Below, in pieces: positions 1 through 7,563 of a stretch of DNA of 36,003 nt. Position numbers and translations under genes: made by a program. Source of the stretch: Scatosoma sp045658805 (lineage in GTDB: Bacteria; Bacillota; Clostridia; Christensenellales; Borkfalkiaceae); the NCBI GenBank assembly GCA_045658805.1, contig JAZOVQ010000095.1:1-36003 (forward strand). Direction: 5' to 3'. The notes under the pieces were generated by a model. The model did not search any database. It had not been told where the DNA came from and worked only from the letters and a program-made list of their open reading frames with translations. Positions within the stretch are counted from its first letter, which is position 1, and every line of letters starts with the position of its first letter.

Positions 1-2
1 AA

Positions 3-1130
3 AAGCTGAACAAAAAAGAGCCGTGTTTGATTTTGATGAACCATTCCAGCTTCATTGATATGGAAATTGCGACGTCCATTTTTTACCCTCGTCCCCTCAA
101 TATCGTGGCGACGTTTGACGCGTATCTCGGTAAAAATTGGCTGATGCGGCAGTTGGGATGTATTGAAACGAAAAAATTTACCGTCGGCGTGCAATTGCTG
201 AGGGATATGTCTTACGCGCTGAAAAAGCTGAAATCTTCCGTATTACTTTTTCCTGAAGCGGGTTATTCGTTGGACGGCAGGGCGACCGCTTTGCCTGACA
301 GTATCGGTAAAAGCTTAAAATATTTCGGGGTACCCGTCGTGATGGTAACAACTTACGGCGCATTTCACCGCCAGCCTCTTTATAACAATTTGCGCAAGCG
401 CCAAATTCCCGTAAGCGCAAAGGTGGAATATTTACTTTCTCCCGAAGATATTGCTTCAAAAACGTCTGATGAACTGAATGCAATCGTGCAGGAAAAATTC
501 TCCTTTGACAGTTTCCGTTGGCAAAAGGAAACGGGGCTTATCATTGACGATGAAAACCGCGCGGAGGGGTTAAATAGAATTTTGTATAAATGCCCTTGCT
601 GTCAACAGGAAGGCAAAATGAAGGGCGAGGGAAGCACTTTGACCTGCTCCGCTTGCGGAAAAGTGTACGAGCTGACCGAGCTTGGCGAAATGAAAGCGAG
701 AGAGGGTGCAACCGAATTTTCCGCTATTTCCGATTGGGTGGATTGGGAGCGCGCGTGCGTAAAAGAAGATATAGAAGAGGGCAGGTATGCGTTGAACGTG
801 CCTGTGGATATTAAAATTATGGTGGACACGAAAGGTGTGCACGACGTAGGCGAGGGCGTTTTGGAACATAACGAAAACGGATTCCGTTTAACGGGTTGCG
901 ACGGCAAGCTGGATTATACCCAAAGCGCAGGGAAAACCTATTGTATCAATGCCGATTTTTATTGGTATCAAATTGCCGACGTAATCAATATCGGGGATTT
1001 GAATATACAATATTTTTGTTTCCCGAAAGTGGACGGCGATTACGCATTCAAGACGCGTATGGCGGCGGAAGAATTGTATAAATTAGGCAAACACAAGCTT
1101 CGTGAAAAGACGTCCGAAACGCAAAAATAA
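3..1130 (+). CDS. PlsC-like acyltransferase with internal zinc ribbon (5' partial)
   Basis: Probable lysophospholipid (1-acyl-glycerol-3-phosphate) acyltransferase, which would transfer an acyl chain to a glycerolipid at the membrane. The reading frame is open to the window edge, so the true start lies upstream; the visible in-frame residues just before the first possible internal start fit the strand that normally precedes the catalytic motif. That motif is seen as NHSSFID (the NHxxxxD box), and FPEAGYS fits the later substrate-binding box. About 190 residues in, four cysteines (CPCC, then CSAC) form an apparent zinc ribbon, followed by about 150 residues that I do not recognise. The acyltransferase call rests on known family motifs. 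The roles of the ribbon and the tail are unknown. No obvious terminator follows it before the next promoter. Confidence 0.75.
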   Translation, partial: KLNKKEPCLILMNHSSFIDMEIATSIFYPRPLNIVATFDAYLGKNWLMRQLGCIETKKFTVGVQLLRDMSYALKKLKSSVLLFPEAGYSLDGRATALPDSIGKSLKYFGVPVVMVTTYGAFHRQPLYNNLRKRQIPVSAKVEYLLSPEDIASKTSDELNAIVQEKFSFDSFRWQKETGLIIDDENRAEGLNRILYKCPCCQQEGKMKGEGSTLTCSACGKVYELTELGEMKAREGATEFSAISDWVDWERACVKEDIEEGRYALNVPVDIKIMVDTKGVHDVGEGVLEHNENGFRLTGCDGKLDYTQSAGKTYCINADFYWYQIADVINIGDLNIQYFCFPKVDGDYAFKTRMAAEELYKLGKHKLREKTSETQK

Positions 1131-1169
1131 AAATTTTATAAAAAAATATAAATTGTTTGATAAATTTTG

Positions 1170-1199
1170 TTTACGTCCCATTTTTTGCGGGTATATATA
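1170..1199 (+). promoter_or_regulatory. Putative sigma-A promoter for the SecB-like gene
   Basis: TTTACG at 1170-1175 and TATATA at about 1192-1199 are separated by 16-18 bp. The leader to the start codon at 1271 is about 70 nt and A-rich at its end. The match is moderate. Confidence 0.45.
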
Positions 1200-1270
1200 A
1201 CCGTAAATGCTTTTGCGGTTTGTCGCAGGGGGATTATAAAAAAAGAAAAAAATTAAGATGAGGTAATTTT

Positions 1271-1717
1271 ATGAAATACGCATTGAGAGGCATTACTGCT
1301 GAAGAACTTTCCTATACGATGAACCGTGTGAAGATGGACAAGGACACGAAGTTTGAAATCAAGCCCCAGTTCTCCCGTACCATTAGAAGAGTGCAAGAAA
1401 ACGACAAAATTTGGTTTGTTTCCCTTGAAGTAAAAGTAGAATCCACGGAAGATTCCCCTAAACCCTTCAACTTGAAGGCTCGCCTTGTAGGTATCTTCGA
1501 AGCAGAAGACGTAAACACCGATGAAGATAAGCAAGTTCTTGCTATCAGCACGACGGAAATCGTTTATCCCTACCTTCGTTCGGCTGTATCCGCATTGACG
1601 GCTAACGCATTCATCAACCCGATGATTTTGCCCGTTATCCCTGCTGGTACTCTTTTCCCTGAAGACAGAGGCGAAAACGTTGCTTCCTTTGACGTTCCCG
1701 ACGCATTGAAAAACTAA
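1271..1717 (+). CDS. SecB-like protein-export chaperone
   Basis: This 148-residue protein resembles the SecB fold family, which holds proteins unfolded for the Sec translocase in the cytoplasm. The clearest match is the segment VYPYLRSAVSALTANAF followed by PMILPVIP, which parallels the SecB signature (FPYLR...LTxxxGFPPLxLPP). The N-terminal part (FEIKPQFSR, then alternating beta strands to LVGIFEAE) fits the SecB-like beta sheet. Start: ATG 1271, preceded by GAGGT. Codon use is strongly biased towards C-ending codons (TTC, TCC, AAC), unlike the gene before it, which suggests high expression. It appears to be a single-gene unit, with its own promoter and a terminator at 1729-1765. Whether it serves Sec export or another client system, such as a toxin-antitoxin chaperone, cannot be told; no toxin gene is adjacent. 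Confidence 0.7.
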   Translation: MKYALRGITAEELSYTMNRVKMDKDTKFEIKPQFSRTIRRVQENDKIWFVSLEVKVESTEDSPKPFNLKARLVGIFEAEDVNTDEDKQVLAISTTEIVYPYLRSAVSALTANAFINPMILPVIPAGTLFPEDRGENVASFDVPDALKN

Positions 1718-1728
1718 TTGTTAAAACA

Positions 1729-1765
1729 CGAAAACGGGTAGCTGAAAAGCCGCCCGTTTTTCAAT
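1729..1765 (+). terminator. Rho-independent terminator after the SecB-like gene
   Basis: AAAACGGG (1731-1738) pairs with CCCGTTTT (1753-1760), with an inner GC/GC pair, and T residues follow. Confidence 0.75.
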
Positions 1766-1781
1766 TTTGGGGGTAGCAGGT

Positions 1782-3161
1782 ATGCATTCAAATGAAATTT
1801 TGGCGCTTTTAGAAAAGCAAAAAGAATATTTTTACAGCGGTGCAACTTTGTCAATTGCGCAAAGAAAGCAAGCATTAAAACGCTTGCGCGCGGAAATTGT
1901 AAAAAGACAAGAGGACGTGTTTGCGGCGTTGAAAGCCGACCTTGGAAAAAGCCAAGCGGAAAGCTATATGTGCGAAGTCGGGTTGGCGTTGCATGGCATA
2001 CGTTATATGCTTTCGCACGTCAAGCGTTTTGCGAAAGCGAAAAAAGTAAAAACGCCTTTAGCGCAATTCGCGGCGAAAAGCTATCGCCGTCCCACGCCGA
2101 GGGGGAGCGTACTTATCGTTAGCCCGTGGAATTATCCTTTCCTTTTATCTATCGAGCCGTTGGCGGAAGCATTGGCGGCAGGAAACACCGTCGTATTGAA
2201 ACCCAGCGCCTATTCTCCTGCGACCAGCGCCATTTTAGCGGAAATTATCCGGGCGGCATTTGCGCCTGAATACGTTGCCGTAGTGACGGGCGGCAGGGCG
2301 GAAAATACTTGCCTTTTGGAACAAAAATTCGATTTTATTTTCTTCACAGGCAGTCAATCGGTTGGCAAAGAAGTAATGCGAAAGGCGGCGGAAAATCTAA
2401 TTCCTATCGCGTTGGAATTGGGCGGAAAAAGCCCTTGTATCGTCGACGAAACCGCCAATATTCCCTTGGCGGCAAAGCGTATCGTGTTTGGAAAATATCT
2501 CAACTGCGGGCAAACGTGTATCGCGCCCGATTATTTGCTTTGCCACGAAAGCGTAAAGGACAAGCTTTTGTCGGAAATTAAGAAGCAAATTGCGGCGCAG
2601 TTTGGCGAACAGCCTTTGCAAAATCCCAATTATGGCAAGATTATAAGCGGCAAACATTTTGAACGTCTTTCGGGTTTGCTTATGCCTGAAAAAACGGTGT
2701 ACGGTGGGGGCAGGGATGCGGTGAAATGCCAAATTGAGCCTACCGTAATGGACAACGTTACTTGGAATGATAAGGTAATGCAAGAGGAAATCTTTGGTCC
2801 GATTTTGCCCATTTTAACCTTTAAGAGCTTTGAGGATGTTTTTGCCGTTTTGAAGGACAAGCAAAAACCGCTTGCGTTGTATTATTTCACCAGTGATAAG
2901 CAACGCGCGCGTAGTGTGGTAGATAAAATTCCTTTCGGGGGCGGTTGTATCAACGACACGATTATTCATTTGGCGACCAACGAAATGCCGTTTGGCGGCG
3001 TTGGCGAAAGCGGAATGGGCGGTTACCACGGCAAAACGGGTTTTGATTTGTTTTCGCATATCAAGAGCGTTGTGGATAAAAAGACGTGGATTGATTTGCC
3101 CATGCGTTATCAACCCTATACGGACGGAAAACAAAAGATTATTAAGAAATTTTTAAAATAA
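1782..3161 (+). CDS. Aldehyde dehydrogenase (class 3-like)
   Basis: NAD(P)-dependent aldehyde dehydrogenase of about 459 residues, oxidising an aldehyde to its acid. Visible family features are SPWNYPF near residue 120 (cofactor and oxyanion region), LKPSAYSP (cofactor binding), FFTGSQSVGK, the general-base motif LELGGKSP, the catalytic cysteine in NCGQTCIAPDY, and EEIFGPILP. The length and the short N-terminus match the ALDH3 group, whose members often act on medium or long aliphatic aldehydes. I chose ATG 1782; an in-frame TTG at 1767 lies in the preceding terminator and is less likely. The purine run GGGGG lies just upstream. The gene is followed by a terminator shared with the convergent deoR-type gene. 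The physiological substrate cannot be inferred from context. Confidence 0.9.
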   Translation: MHSNEILALLEKQKEYFYSGATLSIAQRKQALKRLRAEIVKRQEDVFAALKADLGKSQAESYMCEVGLALHGIRYMLSHVKRFAKAKKVKTPLAQFAAKSYRRPTPRGSVLIVSPWNYPFLLSIEPLAEALAAGNTVVLKPSAYSPATSAILAEIIRAAFAPEYVAVVTGGRAENTCLLEQKFDFIFFTGSQSVGKEVMRKAAENLIPIALELGGKSPCIVDETANIPLAAKRIVFGKYLNCGQTCIAPDYLLCHESVKDKLLSEIKKQIAAQFGEQPLQNPNYGKIISGKHFERLSGLLMPEKTVYGGGRDAVKCQIEPTVMDNVTWNDKVMQEEIFGPILPILTFKSFEDVFAVLKDKQKPLALYYFTSDKQRARSVVDKIPFGGGCINDTIIHLATNEMPFGGVGESGMGGYHGKTGFDLFSHIKSVVDKKTWIDLPMRYQPYTDGKQKIIKKFLK

Positions 3162-3168
3162 GCAAATG

Positions 3169-3197
3169 AAAAACCCACGGACAACCGTGGGTTTTAT
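3169..3197. terminator. Bidirectional terminator between ALDH and the DeoR-type gene
   Basis: AAAACCCACGG (3170-3180) and CCGTGGGTTTT (3185-3195) form a perfect stem with A and T tracts on either side, serving both convergent genes. Confidence 0.85.
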
Positions 3198-3219
3198 ATT
3201 TGGAGTGTATTGGGTATGC

Positions 3220-3978
3220 TTAAATAACAACGATATCCATGGCCTTAAAATGGTTTTTGAGCGCTTCGGGGAATTCGTTATCCGTAATCAAAACGTTAAT
3301 GTCTTCCGCGCGCGCGAAGGTATAGGGCTTGATTTTGCCAATTTTCGAGCTGTCGAGCATCATATAAAGGAATTTCGCCTTTTTACAAATAACGCGGAGA
3401 AGCTCTGCTTCCACCTGCGAACTGCAGGAGAAACCGTTTTCGGGGGTAAACGCCGAAGCGGAAATGATAGCAAGTTCGAAATTGGTGTCCGTGAAATAGA
3501 GCGAGGAGAAAGAGGACGCCGTAGAAAGGTTGTCCTTAATCAGCGGACCGCCAAGCAAATTGACGATAACGTTTTTCTTTTTCGCAAGCTCGGTTGCAAC
3601 GGCAAGACCGTTGGTGAACACGGTGCAAACTTTATCGGGCATTTCCTTTGCAAGGTAAAGCGCCGTCGTACCGCCGTCGATGAAAATGGACGCGCCTGCA
3701 TCAATTAAACCAGCCGCTTTTTCCGCAATAACAATTTTTTCGTCCGTATGAATGGTCGTCTTTTTGGTGTACGGCTCGCCCGAAGTTTTTTGCACTTCTC
3801 TTACCGACATTGCGCCGCCGCGAATACGAATGATTTTGCCCTCTTCTTCCAATTGAAAAAGATCTCTGCGCAAGGTCATTTGCGAAACGCCGGGGAAAAA
3901 TTCTTCCAGCTGTTCCAAGGTAAGCTTGCCGCGTTTATCTAAAAGCTCTGCAATTTCTAAAATGCGTTCTCTTTTCAT
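3220..3978 (-). CDS. DeoR-family transcriptional regulator
   Basis: A 252-residue regulator of the DeoR/GlpR class. The N-terminal winged helix-turn-helix is clear: KRERILEIAELL, then SQMTLRRDLFQLEEEGKIIRIRGGA, the classic recognition helix and wing. The C-terminal 170 residues fit the DeoRC sugar-phosphate sensor, including IFIDGGTTALYLAKEM and TNGLAVATEL. Members usually repress sugar or polyol catabolic genes and are released by a phosphorylated sugar. Start ATG 3978 has AGGAG a few bases upstream. No sugar gene is adjacent; the neighbours are an aldehyde dehydrogenase (convergent) and an unknown protein (divergent), so the target is unknown, though the divergent gene and autoregulation are plausible. 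Confidence 0.9.
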   Translation of the reverse strand: MKRERILEIAELLDKRGKLTLEQLEEFFPGVSQMTLRRDLFQLEEEGKIIRIRGGAMSVREVQKTSGEPYTKKTTIHTDEKIVIAEKAAGLIDAGASIFIDGGTTALYLAKEMPDKVCTVFTNGLAVATELAKKKNVIVNLLGGPLIKDNLSTASSFSSLYFTDTNFELAIISASAFTPENGFSCSSQVEAELLRVICKKAKFLYMMLDSSKIGKIKPYTFARAEDINVLITDNEFPEALKNHFKAMDIVVI

Positions 3979-4111
3979 AATTTCTCCTATCCTGCAACGG
4001 ATTGATAATTTTACTATTTAACTTTATCACAATTTACCTAAAAATGCAAATAAAATTACGCTTTTTGTTAAAAAATTTAAACAAAACAGTGCATTTTTAA
4101 CATTTTTCTTT

Positions 4112-4134
4112 GTGAAAGCGAACAAAATTATCAC
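4112..4134. promoter_or_regulatory. Candidate operator in the DeoR/unknown-gene divergent region
   Basis: An imperfect inverted repeat, GTGAAAG (4112-4118) against TTATCAC (4128-4134), surrounds AGCGAACAAAA. A similar half-site, TTATCAC, occurs near 4023-4030, closer to the repressor start. The layout fits a DeoR operator, but no consensus was checked. Confidence 0.25.
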
Positions 4135-4227
4135 TTTTCTTGATTGATGAGTGTGGAAGCAATCGAAAAAAATGAAAAAAGCGGTGTAGGAAAAGTGTGT
4201 TTGCACGCAATTTTCACACGTTTTTGC

Positions 4228-4257
4228 TTGCGGTTTTCGGGTGGAATATGCTATAAT
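4228..4257 (+). promoter_or_regulatory. Sigma-A promoter with extended -10, unknown gene at 4287
   Basis: TTGCGG (4228-4233), an 18-bp spacer, then TGC-TATAAT (TATAAT at 4252-4257). The start codon is 30 nt downstream. Confidence 0.7.
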
Positions 4258-4286
4258 AAAAGAAAGAAAAGAAAAACTGGTGACGT

Positions 4287-4931
4287 ATGTACGATTTTAT
4301 TGCGGATTTAGACAATTATTTTTGTGAAAAATATGCCAATTACGACAAGCTTTGCATTTTGCCTGGATACAAAATGCCGATGATGCAATCTTCGCGCGTT
4401 GACGAATTTGGCAGAACGAAAACGTACACGTTGCCCTCGTCTACGATGCGTCTTGCTACGCAAGCAAAAAAGGACGAGCTGTTGGCGGAATTAAAAAAAC
4501 GCATGACGGACACTACGTTTTCCTTTTCCTTCAAGCCCTACGGTTTGTTTAGAAAAATTTCCAATAAGTTTTCTAAATTTGCGGTGCATAAGACGTTAAA
4601 CGCTTTGTTGGCGCAATACGATTTGACGGATGAAACGGTTTTATCGGAATTGGAAATTTCTAAAGAAATTTGGCATAAAATGAAGAAAGGGGCTTTTGAA
4701 CCGACCAAGAATTTTATTTATTCGCTTGCGTTGGTGGGGCATTTCTCTTACGACGATACCCAAAAATTGATGTTGCTTTGCAACGAGGAAATGGATTATG
4801 CAATCGTTAAAGACGTGGTGATGGCGTATCTTTTGCAACAACGCGTGTACAACGACGGTATGATTAAGGCGGCGTGCGAAGAATACAAGGTTGGCAATTT
4901 GTTTTTAAAGAACCTTTCCGAAAACGCTTGA
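4287..4931 (+). CDS. Unknown 214-residue protein with HTH-like C-terminal half
   Basis: I do not recognise a named family. The N-terminal 90 residues carry no motif that I know. From about residue 120, the pattern SELEISKEIWHKMKKG, EPTKNFIYSLAL and DDTQKLMLLCNEE resembles the all-helical, XRE-like region found at the C-terminus of small Clostridia proteins often annotated beside macro-domain genes (an acquired specificity helix, then a helix of the KPSKQTALAFAIAL type). That comparison is from memory. No signal peptide or membrane segment is visible, so it is probably cytoplasmic. It is a single gene with its own strong promoter, divergent from the DeoR-type gene and followed directly by the promoter of the cysteine T-box operon. 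The ribosome site is weak (GGTGA). Confidence 0.75.
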   Translation: MYDFIADLDNYFCEKYANYDKLCILPGYKMPMMQSSRVDEFGRTKTYTLPSSTMRLATQAKKDELLAELKKRMTDTTFSFSFKPYGLFRKISNKFSKFAVHKTLNALLAQYDLTDETVLSELEISKEIWHKMKKGAFEPTKNFIYSLALVGHFSYDDTQKLMLLCNEEMDYAIVKDVVMAYLLQQRVYNDGMIKAACEEYKVGNLFLKNLSENA

Positions 4932-4964
4932 CGCGGTTGTTTGCAAAAAAATGCGTGTAAACGG

Positions 4965-4994
4965 TTGCATTTTTTGCCAAACGTGTGCTATAAT
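4965..4994 (+). promoter_or_regulatory. Sigma-A promoter of the cysE-cysS T-box operon
   Basis: TTGCAT (4965-4970), an 18-bp spacer, and TATAAT (4989-4994) preceded by TGC, making an extended -10. Confidence 0.75.
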
Positions 4995-5004
4995 AAGTAA
5001 AAAT

Positions 5005-5250
5005 TGAATATCCGAGTGGGAAAAGAGTATCCTTTATCTCGCCAAACAGAGAAATGCGCCGTAGGCTGAAAGCGCATTAGGGTGAAAAGAAAAGGAGAAA
5101 GTGCGTTTCCGCGTTATTAGGACAGACCAATCCTCTGCGGCTGCCTCCGTTATCAGGCAAATAAGGTTGCATAACGTTTTTATGCAACGAAGTAAAGTGG
5201 AACCGCGACAAAGACCGCCTTTATGTAAGGGCAGTCTTTTTTATTTTTTT
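5005..5250 (+). promoter_or_regulatory. T-box leader, cysteine specifier, upstream of cysE-cysS
   Basis: A tRNA-sensing leader that should allow read-through when uncharged tRNA-Cys accumulates. The conserved T-box sequence is at 5189-5207 (AAGTAAAGTGGAACCGCG), the region that pairs with the tRNA acceptor end in the antiterminator. Stem I can be traced from AGTA (5026-5029) on the 5' side of the specifier loop to GAAAG-TGC-G on the 3' side; TGC at 5102-5104 is the likely specifier, a cysteine codon. A hairpin, GTTGCATAA to TTATGCAAC, precedes the T-box sequence. The downstream genes make cysteine and charge tRNA-Cys, which agrees with the specifier. The specifier assignment is by eye and not folded. 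Confidence 0.88.
5209..5250 (+). terminator. T-box-controlled terminator
   Basis: AAAGACCGCC pairs with GGGCAGTCTTT with one mismatch, followed by a long T run (5236-5250). It competes with the antiterminator formed by the T-box sequence. Confidence 0.8.
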
Positions 5251-5260
5251 ACGGCTGGAT

Positions 5261-5296
5261 AATTTACGATTAGACGATTTACGGTTAGACAATTTA
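5261..5296. repeat. 15-bp imperfect tandem repeat in the cysE leader
   Basis: AATTTACGATTAGAC (5261-5275) is followed by GATTTACGGTTAGAC (5276-5290) and a partial third unit AATTTA. It sits between the T-box terminator and cysE. Its function is unknown. Confidence 0.6.
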
Positions 5297-5385
5297 ATAA
5301 AATTTAGTGGAAGAAGATAAACGGAAGAAAAAAATCGGATAGAGGAGAGAAAAAGGGAAAAAGTTTATTATTGGGAGGTTTGACT

Positions 5386-6075
5386 ATGTGGTTCAAAAAC
5401 CTTAGAGCGGACGTGCGGGCGGCGAAAGAAAACGATCCCGCAGCAAGAAATACTTTTGAAATTTTGTTGACTTATTCGGGGGTGCACGCCCTGTCGTGGT
5501 ATCGAGTAGCGCATTTTTTCTACAAAATTAAATGTAAACTTATAGCGAGAATTATTAGCCAAACGGCGCGTTTTTTGACGGGCGTGGAAATTCACCCTGC
5601 GGCAAAAATTGAAGGCGGCGTATTTATTGACCACGGCTCTGGTGTGGTTATCGGCGAAACTGCGGAAGTGCATAAAGGCACGGTTATTTATCAAGGCGTA
5701 ACGCTTGGCGGTACGGGAAAAGAACGCGGCAAACGCCACCCGACCATTATGGAAAACGTAACGCTGTCGGCAGGCGCGAAGGTTTTGGGCGGTTTTACGG
5801 TAGGCAAAGGCGCGAAGATAGGCGCCGGCGCGGTAGTGTTAAAGGAAGTGCCTCCGTATGCCACCGTCGTGGGTGTGCCTGGGCGTATCGTTCGGATAAG
5901 AACGCCCGAAGAAGCGGCAAACGAAAAACCGATCGAACGGCCGATGCCCGTAGTGGAAAAGTCGGTTAAAAAGTCGAAAGAGGAGGGGCAGGTATGCGAT
6001 GAACCACCTCAAAAGCGAAAAAGAAAAGAGAAAAAGAAGAAAAATATAGACGTAGAAGAAGGAGAACAAGCATGA
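5386..6075 (+). CDS. cysE: Serine O-acetyltransferase
   Basis: Acetylates serine with acetyl-CoA to O-acetylserine, the first step of cysteine synthesis in the cytoplasm. The hexapeptide left-handed beta-helix is clear: IHPAAKIEGGVFIDHGSGVVIGE, then VTLGGTGK with KRHPTI, and the final GAGAVVLKEVPPYATVVGVPGR. The catalytic DHG-type histidine is present. Start: ATG 5386 with GGGAGG seven bases upstream; a TTG at 5371 overlaps that ribosome site and is rejected. The N-terminus is short (about 60 residues before the helix), as in the short Firmicutes form. The last 50 residues are an unusual Lys/Glu/Arg-rich tail. The stop overlaps the cysS start by 4 nt (ATGA), so the two are translationally coupled. 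Confidence 0.93.
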   Translation: MWFKNLRADVRAAKENDPAARNTFEILLTYSGVHALSWYRVAHFFYKIKCKLIARIISQTARFLTGVEIHPAAKIEGGVFIDHGSGVVIGETAEVHKGTVIYQGVTLGGTGKERGKRHPTIMENVTLSAGAKVLGGFTVGKGAKIGAGAVVLKEVPPYATVVGVPGRIVRIRTPEEAANEKPIERPMPVVEKSVKKSKEEGQVCDEPPQKRKRKEKKKKNIDVEEGEQA

Positions 6076-7472
6076 AAATTTACAATTCCTTGACCAAAAG
6101 AAAAGAAGAATTTGTGCCTTTAAACGGCAACGAAGTAAAGATGTACGCTTGCGGTATCACCGTTTCGGGCGAAGCGCATATCGGGCACGGCTATCAAGCC
6201 TTGATTTACGATATTATGCGTAAATATTTGAAAAAGCAGGGCTACGACGTAACGTACGCAAGAAATTATACGGACGTTGACGATAAAATTATCGCAAAAT
6301 CCAACGAAACTGGTATTCCTGCAGACGAATATGCAGCGAAAATGATTGAAAATATCAATGAAATTATGGCGAAATTCCGCGTGGACGATCCCGACGTATG
6401 GTTGAAGGCGACGCAAAACATTGAAAATATTATTGAGTTTGTATCGGCATTGATTGCCAAGGGGCATGCGTATGCGACGGCAAACGGCGACGTATATTTT
6501 GACGTGGAATCCTTCCCTGCATACGGACAGCTTTCCAACCGCAACATTGAAGATGCGTTGGACGGCGTGCGCGTAGACAACGACGACGATAAGAAAAACC
6601 CGTACGATTTCGCTTTGTGGAAGAGCGCAAAACCCGGTGAAATTTACTGGGAATCCCCTTGGGGACAAGGCCGTCCCGGCTGGCATATCGAATGCTCGGC
6701 AATGAACAAAGCGGCGTTTGGTGAACAAATTGACATTCACGGCGGCGGCAGGGATTTGATTTTCCCTCACCACGAAAACGAAATTGCGCAAACGGAAGCG
6801 TTGACGGGTAAGCAATTTGTAAAATATTGGACGCACAACGGGCTTATCAAAGTCAACGGGCAAAAGATGAGTAAATCGCTTGGCAACAGCTTGTTGCTTG
6901 CGGAGCTTTTGGAAAAATATTCGGACGAAGCGGTGAAGTTTGCGTTGTTGCAAACCAATTATCGTAACGATATCAACATTACGGACGATTTGTTCCCTGA
7001 AGCGGAAAAGCACATTTTGGATTTTTACACCGTTTTGGCGGCGGTTGACGGCGCGAAGTTGACGGCGAGCGAAGCGGACCAAGATAGTGCGAAGTTTATT
7101 GATAACGAATTTAACGCTTGCATGAGCGACGATTTTAATACGGCACTTGCGCTTTCCAATTTGTTTGGATATTTTAAAGAAATTAAAAAATTGCTTGCGG
7201 CAGGCGACGGAAAGGCGGCGGCGATGGCGGCGCAAATTAAGAAAACCTACGCATTGCTTGGTTTCTTCAAGACGGACGCGGCGGCGCACGTAGCGAAATA
7301 CGGCAAAGCGGACGAGGAAATTCCTGCGGAAGTGAAAGCCATTGCAGAAGAGCGCTGGGCGGCAAGAACGAACAGGGATTGGGCGAAGAGCGACGAACTT
7401 AGAGGGAAGCTTGCAGAGCTTGGTTATGCAGTAAAGGATAGCAAAACGGGCTACGAACTGATGAAAAATTAA
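6072..7472 (+). CDS. cysS: Cysteinyl-tRNA synthetase
   Basis: Class I synthetase that charges tRNA-Cys. The 466-residue length is standard. HIGH is at residues 36-39 and KMSKS at 265-269. Zinc ligands are visible at C27 and in the IECSAMN and HHENEIAQ segments, and the family motif DIHGGGRDLIFPHHENE is intact. The C-terminal DALR-type helical domain includes DDFNTALALSNLF. It starts inside the end of cysE and is under the same cysteine T-box control, so supply of the amino acid and its charging respond together to uncharged tRNA-Cys. Confidence 0.97.
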   Translation: MKIYNSLTKRKEEFVPLNGNEVKMYACGITVSGEAHIGHGYQALIYDIMRKYLKKQGYDVTYARNYTDVDDKIIAKSNETGIPADEYAAKMIENINEIMAKFRVDDPDVWLKATQNIENIIEFVSALIAKGHAYATANGDVYFDVESFPAYGQLSNRNIEDALDGVRVDNDDDKKNPYDFALWKSAKPGEIYWESPWGQGRPGWHIECSAMNKAAFGEQIDIHGGGRDLIFPHHENEIAQTEALTGKQFVKYWTHNGLIKVNGQKMSKSLGNSLLLAELLEKYSDEAVKFALLQTNYRNDINITDDLFPEAEKHILDFYTVLAAVDGAKLTASEADQDSAKFIDNEFNACMSDDFNTALALSNLFGYFKEIKKLLAAGDGKAAAMAAQIKKTYALLGFFKTDAAAHVAKYGKADEEIPAEVKAIAEERWAARTNRDWAKSDELRGKLAELGYAVKDSKTGYELMKN

Positions 7473-7492
7473 CGCCAAGACAAATTGTTTGC

Positions 7493-7521
7493 TTGACAAA
7501 ATTGTTTTGCGGTTATATAAT
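7493..7521 (+). promoter_or_regulatory. Consensus sigma-A promoter for alaS
   Basis: TTGACA (7493-7498), a 17-bp spacer and TATAAT (7516-7521): a perfect consensus. The leader to ATG 7564 is only about 35 nt, too short for a T-box. Confidence 0.9.
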
Positions 7522-7563
7522 ATGTAAGAAAAAGAATACAAAACGTAAGGATTTTGAAAAATT

